Shown here: positions 5,675 to 10,292 of the stretch, in pieces | Layout: the number at the start of each line of letters is the position of its first letter | Position numbering within the stretch: position 1 is the stretch's first letter | From: Candidatus Nitrosopumilus sp. | GTDB taxonomy: Archaea > Thermoproteota > Nitrososphaeria > Nitrososphaerales > Nitrosopumilaceae | Assembly: GCA_029880665.1 (NCBI GenBank) | Contig: JAOUNZ010000021.1 | Location: forward strand, 1 to 10,292 | DNA: 10,292 bases | Reading direction: 5' to 3' | Notes under the pieces: generated by a model | The model's database searches: none | What the model saw: the letters and a program-made list of their open reading frames with translations, nothing else | Told to the model about the DNA's origin: nothing | Program-made: the position numbers and the translations under genes

Positions 5675-7090
5675 TTAACTCAAATCCATTTTTCTAACAT
5701 CAATAAAGTGCCCTTTGATTGCTGCCGCTGCTGCCATCACGGGACTTACCAAATGAGTACGTCCACCAGTTCCTTGTCTACCTTCAAAATTTCTGTTTGA
5801 CGTACTAGCACATCTTTCGCCGGGGGATAAAATATCAGGATTCATTCCAAGACACATACTGCAACCGGCTTCACGCCATTCAAAATTAGCATCAATGAAA
5901 ATTTTATCAAGACCCATCTCTTCAGCCTGTTTTTTTACCATCTGTGAACCCGGGACAACCATTGCTCTGACATGATGAGAAATTTTTTGGCCTTTGATTA
6001 CTCTGGATGCCTCAATAAGATCTTCTAATCGTGCATTAGTACACGAGCCGATAAATACTCTGTCTATTTTAATATCCTCAATAGGAGTTCCAGGTTTAAG
6101 ATCCATATATGCAAGTGCTTTTTCAGCTCCTTTTTTTTGGTTGAGATCTCCTTTAGCGAACTCATCTGCAGACGGAACAGAGTCAGTTACATCACAAGTC
6201 ATGCCAGGATTTGTTCCCCAACTAACTTGGGGTGCAATATCATCAACATGCAAGACAAATTGTTTTTCAAATTCTGCATCACTATCAGTTTTTAAAGTAT
6301 CCCTCCATAAACCTATCATAGATTCAAAATTTTTAGGAGTGTATTCTCTACCTCTAAGATACTCATATGTTTTTTCATCAGGTGCAATCAAACCTGCTCT
6401 GGCACCTGCTTCTATAGACATGTTACAAATTGTCATTCTCTGTTCCATAGAAAGATCAGTGATTCCTTCACCACGATATTCAATCACAGTGCCTGTACCA
6501 CCACCGGTTCCAATATGCTTGATAATAGACAATACAATGTCTTTGGCAGTTACTGCATGTGGATTTTTTATTTTTCCCTCAATCCTAATTTCAAATGGGG
6601 CAGGTTTTTCTAACCACAGAGTTTGAGATGCCAGTACATGCTCAACATCGCTGGTTCCAATCCCAAAAGCAAGAGATCCAAATGCCCCATGTGTAGAAGT
6701 ATGACTATCACCACAGACAATAGTGGTTCCAGGCAAAGTAATTCCTAGCTGAGGACCAATTACATGAACAATTCCCTGATTAGGACTGTTAATGTCAAAT
6801 AGTTTTATTCCAAAATCTTTGCAGTTTTTTTCCAACGTCTTAATTTGAATTGCAGATGTTTGATCTAATATTGGGAGAGATCTATCATTAGTAGGAACAT
6901 TGTGATCCATAGTTGCAATAGTGAGATCAGGTCGACGAACTTTTCTCTTGTTCAATCGTAATCCATCAAATGCCTGAGGAGATGTTACTTCATGCACAAG
7001 ATGTCGGTCTACATAAATTAAAGAAGGGCCATTTTGTTTTTTGACTACAACATGAGATTCCCAGATTTTTTCAAATAGAGTTTTTCCCAT
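5675..7090 (-). CDS. leuC: 3-isopropylmalate dehydratase large subunit, bacterial type
   Basis: Large [4Fe-4S] subunit of isopropylmalate isomerase. With the start at 7090 it has 471 residues, matching bacterial LeuC (about 465-470). It begins MGKTLFEKIWESHVV, the usual N-terminus. Cluster ligands are Cys350 (IGSCTNARLEDL), Cys410 and Cys413 (GCSMCLGMNPD). Other signatures: VCGDSHTSTHGAFG and the final SNRNFEGRQGTGGRTHL, whose arginines bind substrate in the family. The frame is open to an ATG at 7126, but that would overlap the preceding gene by about 35 nt and add 12 residues unlike LeuC. The chosen ATG lies 1 nt after the upstream stop (TGA-A-ATG). It pairs with the bacterial-type LeuD that follows directly. 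Likely regulated with the whole operon from the promoter near 8875. Confidence 0.94.
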   Translation of the reverse strand: MGKTLFEKIWESHVVVKKQNGPSLIYVDRHLVHEVTSPQAFDGLRLNKRKVRRPDLTIATMDHNVPTNDRSLPILDQTSAIQIKTLEKNCKDFGIKLFDINSPNQGIVHVIGPQLGITLPGTTIVCGDSHTSTHGAFGSLAFGIGTSDVEHVLASQTLWLEKPAPFEIRIEGKIKNPHAVTAKDIVLSIIKHIGTGGGTGTVIEYRGEGITDLSMEQRMTICNMSIEAGARAGLIAPDEKTYEYLRGREYTPKNFESMIGLWRDTLKTDSDAEFEKQFVLHVDDIAPQVSWGTNPGMTCDVTDSVPSADEFAKGDLNQKKGAEKALAYMDLKPGTPIEDIKIDRVFIGSCTNARLEDLIEASRVIKGQKISHHVRAMVVPGSQMVKKQAEEMGLDKIFIDANFEWREAGCSMCLGMNPDILSPGERCASTSNRNFEGRQGTGGRTHLVSPVMAAAAAIKGHFIDVRKMDLS

Positions 7091-7091
7091 T

Positions 7092-7583
7092 TCAATCTTG
7101 ATCTGGCTTGTATTTGAAGAGACCACCTGCTGAAATTATTTTTCCAATAATTTCTGAAAAGGGCTTCATTTTGTATATTTTGTTCTTGGTCATATTCCTG
7201 ATTTCATTAGTGGATATATCAATGTCAATTTCATCACCTTCTGAAATTGCATCATATGCATCTTGTTCAATTTCAATAGGCAACAGAAATGCACCATCAA
7301 CCGCATTTCGGTAAAAAATTCTTGCAAAAGATAATGCAAGTACTGCCTTTATTCCAGAATGAGATAAAGCGATAGGAGCATGTTCTCGTGATGAACCACA
7401 GCCAAAATTCTTTCCAGATAAAATAAAATCGCCTTCTTTTACTTTAGAATGAAAGTTAGGATCTAGACCCTCCATTGCATGAGTTGCAAGTTCTGCATAA
7501 TCATGTACTTTGAGGTATTGGCCAGGAATAATCACGTCAGTGTCAATGTTATCCTGTGCGTATTTTATTACGTTGCCCCTCAT
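7092..7583 (-). CDS. leuD: Isopropylmalate/homoaconitate isomerase small subunit, archaeal type
   Basis: At 163 residues this is the short archaeal LeuD/HacB form. Motifs: DNIDTDVIIPGQYLKV (11-26) and SGKNFGCGSSREHAP (56-70). In methanogens the residue after 'YL' decides substrate: a hydrophobic residue in isopropylmalate isomerase and Arg (YLRT) in homoaconitase. Here it is Lys25 (YLKV), a basic residue, so a substrate with an extra carboxylate such as homoaconitate is possible; this is inference and leucine or citramalate-pathway function is not excluded. The ATG overlaps the upstream large-subunit stop by 4 nt (ATGA), so both are coupled as one heteromeric enzyme. The symbol leuD is by family, not proven function. 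Confidence 0.85.
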   Translation of the reverse strand: MRGNVIKYAQDNIDTDVIIPGQYLKVHDYAELATHAMEGLDPNFHSKVKEGDFILSGKNFGCGSSREHAPIALSHSGIKAVLALSFARIFYRNAVDGAFLLPIEIEQDAYDAISEGDEIDIDISTNEIRNMTKNKIYKMKPFSEIIGKIISAGGLFKYKPDQD

Positions 7584-8851
7584 TTCAAATCCCTCGGATC
7601 AGTAATTTTTCCAGTAACTGCAGAGGCTGCAGCCACCAAAGGTGATGAAAGGTAAGTCTGAGATTCAACATGGCCCATTCTCCCTGGGAAGTTTCTGTTA
7701 GTAGTACTAATGCATATCTCATCTTTTGCCAACACTCCCATATGTGCACCACAGCAGGCTCCACATGTAGGCGGTCCAACAGTAACACCCGCATCAAGGA
7801 AAATTTTCAGCAATCCATTTTCCATTGCACGTTGATAAATTGAAATTGCCGCAGGTAGTATTTCGGTCCTAATCTTTACTTTTCTTCCTTTAAGGATTCT
7901 CGCTGCAGCTTCCAAATCTTCGTATTTTGCACCAGTGCAAGAACCAATATAGCATTTATCCAATTCAACAGAAGGTGCTTCTCTTACAATAGAGATGTTT
8001 TCAGGAGAGAAAGGTTTTGCAACAATTGGTTCCATCTCGGATCCTTCATATTCAAATATTTTTTCATATTCAGCATCATCATCACCTTTTATCAAATTGA
8101 CATTTGTTGCGCCTCTACGAGTGAGATAGTCAACCACTTTTTGATCAGGTTCGATGATTCCATTTTTTGCTCCAGCTTCAGTAGTCATATTACACAAGGT
8201 TAATCTGCTCTGAACAGACATTTCATCAATCCCACTTCCTCCAAATTGCATTGTCCTGTATGCTCCACCATCAGTTCCTATGTCGCCAATAATTTTCAAA
8301 ATAAAATCTTTAGCCATCACGTGATCAGGTAATTTTCCATTTAGTTTAAAGTAAAAAGTTTCTGGGACTTTGAACCAAATCTTCCCATTCAATAAGACAT
8401 AAGCGATATCAGTATGTCCCAATCCACATGCAAAAGCACCTAGTGCACCTGTTGTGTTTGTATGAGAATCACCACCAACATAAACATCACCAGGCATCAC
8501 CATTGCCTCTTCATGAGATATGGTATGACAAATGCCATACTGGCCCATTCCATATTTGAAATGTTTGTCAATCCCATATTGTTTTGTAAATTTTGATAAT
8601 TTGGCAATATTTTCAGCTGATATTTTTTCAGCTGAAGGAACAAAATGGTCTTCCGCAACCCATACTTTTTTAGAATCCCATAATTTGTCAACTGAGATGC
8701 CCTGTTTCTTTAGTTTATCAAAGACCTTGATAACACCAGGACCAGATACATCATGCATCATGACCTTGTCAACCTTGGCAAAAACAACATCATCAGGCGA
8801 CACTTTGGATTTACCAGATGAGCGTGCAAGAATCTTCTCAACAATATTCAT
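7580..8851 (-). CDS. leuC: Isopropylmalate/homoaconitate isomerase large subunit, archaeal type
   Basis: Aconitase-family large subunit of the ~420-residue archaeal LeuC/HacA type, 423 residues. It should carry a [4Fe-4S] cluster: Cys305 (YIGSCTGAKYEDL), Cys363 and Cys366 (PTCGACCGAHMG); an extra Cys367 follows, where many relatives have Leu. Other signatures: VGGDSHTNTTGALGAF (125-140), STTNRNFPGRMGH and the N-terminal MNIVEKILARSSGK. First gene of the four-gene operon. The ATG at 8851 lies 27 nt behind a TATA box on the minus strand, so the transcript is probably leaderless. It works with the archaeal-type small subunit that overlaps its stop. It may serve leucine, isoleucine (citramalate) or lysine (homoaconitate) synthesis; the large subunit alone does not tell. 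Confidence 0.9.
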   Translation of the reverse strand: MNIVEKILARSSGKSKVSPDDVVFAKVDKVMMHDVSGPGVIKVFDKLKKQGISVDKLWDSKKVWVAEDHFVPSAEKISAENIAKLSKFTKQYGIDKHFKYGMGQYGICHTISHEEAMVMPGDVYVGGDSHTNTTGALGAFACGLGHTDIAYVLLNGKIWFKVPETFYFKLNGKLPDHVMAKDFILKIIGDIGTDGGAYRTMQFGGSGIDEMSVQSRLTLCNMTTEAGAKNGIIEPDQKVVDYLTRRGATNVNLIKGDDDAEYEKIFEYEGSEMEPIVAKPFSPENISIVREAPSVELDKCYIGSCTGAKYEDLEAAARILKGRKVKIRTEILPAAISIYQRAMENGLLKIFLDAGVTVGPPTCGACCGAHMGVLAKDEICISTTNRNFPGRMGHVESQTYLSSPLVAAASAVTGKITDPRDLK

Positions 8852-8874
8852 AATTAAAAAAACTTGCTCTACAG

Positions 8875-8881
8875 ATTAAAA
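8875..8881 (-). promoter_or_regulatory. TATA box of the leuCD-leuCD operon
   Basis: TTTTAAT on the minus strand, centred about 27 nt before the ATG at 8851. No other promoter is evident inside the operon, whose genes touch or overlap, so this box probably drives all four. Confidence 0.55.
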
Positions 8882-8887
8882 GCTTTA

Positions 8888-8902
8888 CAGGATAGATTCC
8901 TG
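8888..8902. promoter_or_regulatory. 15-bp palindrome just upstream of the leu TATA box
   Basis: CAGGA-TAGAT-TCCTG: 5-bp perfect arms with a 5-bp centre, about 37-51 nt before the first leu start codon. Position directly upstream of the TATA box fits an activator or repressor site, for example for an Lrp/AsnC-type amino-acid regulator (inference). Confidence 0.4.
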
Positions 8903-9058
8903 CAGATATGAGTCACAAATGAGACAAGTTTGTTTTCAAGTTCATGACTCGAAAATAGTTTTAATCTCATCGCGAGGAATTACTCATCATCATCCTATTT
9001 TGTAGTCTCATCTTGAACTATCACTTCCTTGAAAGGTAAAGATGAATTTCCATCAATT
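8903..9058. other. Rest of the divergent intergenic region
   Basis: No gene found. It holds an inverted pair GAGTCA (8910-8915) and TGACTC (8945-8950), with the direct repeat CAAGTT at 8925-8930 and 8937-8942 between and beside them. These could be further binding sites for the leu promoter or belong to an untranslated RNA; support is weak. Confidence 0.3.
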
Positions 9059-9059
9059 G

Positions 9060-9067
9060 TTATTAAT
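9060..9067 (+). promoter_or_regulatory. TATA box of the Kazal-protein gene
   Basis: TTATTAAT centred about 25 nt before the ATG at 9088, consistent with a leaderless transcript starting at or near the start codon. Confidence 0.45.
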
Positions 9068-9087
9068 GATTCTACAGCAATCGGAAT

Positions 9088-9834
9088 ATGAATAATTGGA
9101 TTTTTGGAATCATACTAGGGTTATCTCTGACGGTTATTTTTACACCTATATCATACGCAGATGAAATAAAGACATTATTTGTTGGATCTGATCTTGTTGA
9201 CTGTGTTGGGGTTGGACCACAAAAATGTATTCAGATTCGAGAGGATCAGCATTCAGAATGGTTGAACTTTTATGACAAGATTCAGGGATTTACATTTGTA
9301 GAAGGAAATTCATATCAAATCTCTGTGAAGATTATTGACGTAGAGAATCCACCATATGATGCATCTAGTAAAAAATATGAGTTGATCGAAATAATAAAAC
9401 AAGAATCAACAACAAAACATATTCCTTACAAAAATAGATGTGCACCTGGGTTTGTCCCTCTTGGAAAAATCTGTGTGTTAAATGATAGATGTGGGCCTGG
9501 AATATACCCAGGAAAAGTTTGTGTTATGAATAATATTGTACAACCATATCTTAAACCAGCACAGCAAGGAAACGCTGGAATTTCAGCAAGTAATGTTATT
9601 TGTGCAGAAGGTTTGAAGAAGATTTTCAAATCTCATGATGGTTCACCATCATGTGTCAAGCTGGAATCAGTCAACACACTAAAAAAACGAGGATGGCAGA
9701 CATTCATGCCTATATTCGCATGTACATTAGAATATGCCCCAATATGTGGAGTTGACGGGAATACATATGGCAATATTTGTATGATAAACTTGGAGCATAT
9801 TTCAATAAAACATCAAGGTGAATGTTATGAATAA
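9088..9834 (+). CDS. Secreted DUF4377 protein with Kazal-like C-terminal domain
   Basis: A 248-residue exported protein. Residues 1-24 form a signal peptide (hydrophobic core FGIILGLSLTVIF, likely cleavage after SYA). Residues ~28-105 match DUF4377: LFVGSDLVDCVGVGPQKCIQ, then EGNSYQISVKI and ENPPYDASSKKYELIEI. A cysteine-rich middle follows (CAPGFVPLGKICV, CGPGIYPGKVCV), then a segment CAEGLKKIFKSHDGSPSCVK...LKKRGW (172-203), a pattern I recall from other thaumarchaeal surface proteins. The last ~36 residues are Kazal-like: CTLEYAPICGVDGNTYGNIC...GEC, with Cys212, 220, 231 and 246; the two cysteines of one classical disulfide are absent. Kazal domains inhibit serine proteases, so an extracellular protease inhibitor or adhesion role is possible but unproven. 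Twelve cysteines suggest a disulfide-stabilised fold outside the cell. Confidence 0.8.
   Translation: MNNWIFGIILGLSLTVIFTPISYADEIKTLFVGSDLVDCVGVGPQKCIQIREDQHSEWLNFYDKIQGFTFVEGNSYQISVKIIDVENPPYDASSKKYELIEIIKQESTTKHIPYKNRCAPGFVPLGKICVLNDRCGPGIYPGKVCVMNNIVQPYLKPAQQGNAGISASNVICAEGLKKIFKSHDGSPSCVKLESVNTLKKRGWQTFMPIFACTLEYAPICGVDGNTYGNICMINLEHISIKHQGECYE
9815..9820 (+). promoter_or_regulatory. Shine-Dalgarno site for the overlapping downstream gene
   Basis: AAGGTG ends 6 nt before the ATG at 9827. It is one of the few clear ribosome-binding sites here and fits a gene translated from within a polycistronic message; it also favours ATG 9827 over GTG 9818, which lies inside the site. Confidence 0.5.
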
Positions 9835-10228
9835 AATGATTGTGATTGGAGTAGGTGTAGGAGTCATCGTATCCGTTATAATATATGGAAACTATCTTGT
9901 TCAGAATCAAACTACAGAATTTATTGGTATCAGTTCAAAACCTATCCCACCAGTCACACAACAAGACTTGAGAGTAATGATTGATGAATGGATGAACAGT
10001 AAAGACAGAAACGACATAAATCAGCGTCTGGAAATCATGAAGGCATGGTATACATTTGAAGAGTCAGATCAAAAATTAACTGATGACCAAGAAGGACGAA
10101 TCATGTTAAACCAAATAAGAAAGATGATAAGTTTTGACATTCCAAAAACAGATCTGGATCAGATAAAAGAAAACATTGGAGAAGAATTAAGAGGATTTGG
10201 ATTCAAGACAGATTTTGAGCAGCATTGA
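9827..10228 (+). CDS. Membrane-anchored protein of unknown function
   Basis: A 133-residue protein with one N-terminal hydrophobic helix (MIVIGVGVGVIVSVIIYGNY) after a very short MNK start. About 110 polar, charged, probably helical residues follow and contain Trp-rich bits (MIDEWMNSKD, MKAWYTFEES). This predicts an anchor or uncleaved signal with the main domain outside the cytoplasm. No cysteine or lipobox is visible, and I do not recognise the family. The ATG lies within the last codons of the Kazal gene (8-nt overlap) and behind a Shine-Dalgarno site, so the two are co-expressed and may act together at the cell surface (inference). ATG 9836 is an alternative start. Confidence 0.65.
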   Translation: MNKMIVIGVGVGVIVSVIIYGNYLVQNQTTEFIGISSKPIPPVTQQDLRVMIDEWMNSKDRNDINQRLEIMKAWYTFEESDQKLTDDQEGRIMLNQIRKMISFDIPKTDLDQIKENIGEELRGFGFKTDFEQH

Positions 10229-10292
10229 TTTTAGCAATAAGGATCATTCTTAAACATATCATAATTCCAAAGTTTATTGCAGAGCAGTAAAA
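10229..10292. other. Right-hand edge, no supported gene
   Basis: 64 bases of AT-rich sequence. On the minus strand an open frame runs in from beyond the edge to a TAA at 10231-10233 (ending ...NDPYC); it may be the C-terminus of a gene outside, but 20 codons are too few to support it. Confidence 0.2.

Noticed and set aside
5994..6626. 210-aa plus-strand ORF opposite leuC
   Set aside because: Exact shadow of the well-supported bacterial-type leuC; composition is serine/proline-rich antisense reading with no family motif.
8532..8879. 115-aa plus-strand ORF opposite the archaeal-type leuC start
   Set aside because: Antisense to conserved LeuC sequence, no promoter and no recognisable domain.
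9042..9095. 17-codon ORF (MNFHQLLLMILQQSEYE) before the Kazal gene, with an AAGGT upstream
   Set aside because: Would be a leader peptide, but the TATA box at 9060-9067 lies inside it and predicts transcription starting after it.
8994..9110. Stop-free minus-strand stretch resembling the end of a surface protein (...PFKEVIVQDETTK)
   Set aside because: About 40 codons between stops, no start codon in frame and antisense to the real 9088 gene start; probably chance.

Overview
The window looks like a mesophilic, AT-rich member of the Thaumarchaeota (Nitrososphaerota), probably close to the marine ammonia-oxidising Nitrosopumilus group. This rests on archaeal-type isopropylmalate/homoaconitate isomerase subunits, a PAC2-family proteasome-chaperone-like protein, a divergent PII protein, secreted proteins of thaumarchaeal style, and a repeated promoter layout. 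In most genes a TATA-like box sits about 25-27 nt before the start codon with no Shine-Dalgarno sequence, which indicates leaderless transcripts. The taxonomy is inferred from protein style; no marker gene is present.

Left part (1-1190): a PII signal-transduction protein is followed, 2 nt after its stop, by two very small single-span membrane peptides joined by an ATGA overlap. Facing them tail to tail is a second PII-like gene on the minus strand. Its N-terminal half and C-terminal half lie in different frames, so it is frameshifted. Its C-terminus carries an extra ~80 residues that may form a ribbon-helix-helix-like segment.

Regulator and housekeeping part (1190-5015, all plus strand): a small winged-helix regulator has a 17-bp palindrome overlapping its start codon, and two 13-bp TATA-containing direct repeats lie upstream. 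After it come a PAC2-family protein, purM (AIR synthetase of purine synthesis) and a CPA2-type cation/proton antiporter with an Asp-Asp ion-binding motif.

Central operon (5081-8851, minus strand): four genes in the order leuC-like (archaeal type), leuD-like (archaeal type), leuC (bacterial type), leuD (bacterial type). Junctions are an ATGA overlap, a 1-nt gap and a 0-nt gap, so they are almost certainly one transcript. It encodes two complete but phylogenetically different aconitase-family hydro-lyases. One is expected to serve leucine synthesis; the other may act on a related 2-alkylmalate-type substrate such as homocitrate/homoaconitate or citramalate. The TATA box at 8875-8881 has a 15-bp palindrome just upstream.

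Right part (8852-10292): a 236-bp divergent intergenic region, then a secreted protein combining DUF4377, a cysteine-rich middle and a C-terminal Kazal-like domain, overlapping a single-span membrane-anchored protein of unknown function. I found no tRNA, rRNA, CRISPR, IS element or phage gene. The most unusual parts are the PII/micropeptide locus with its broken PII partner, and the double leuCD operon.
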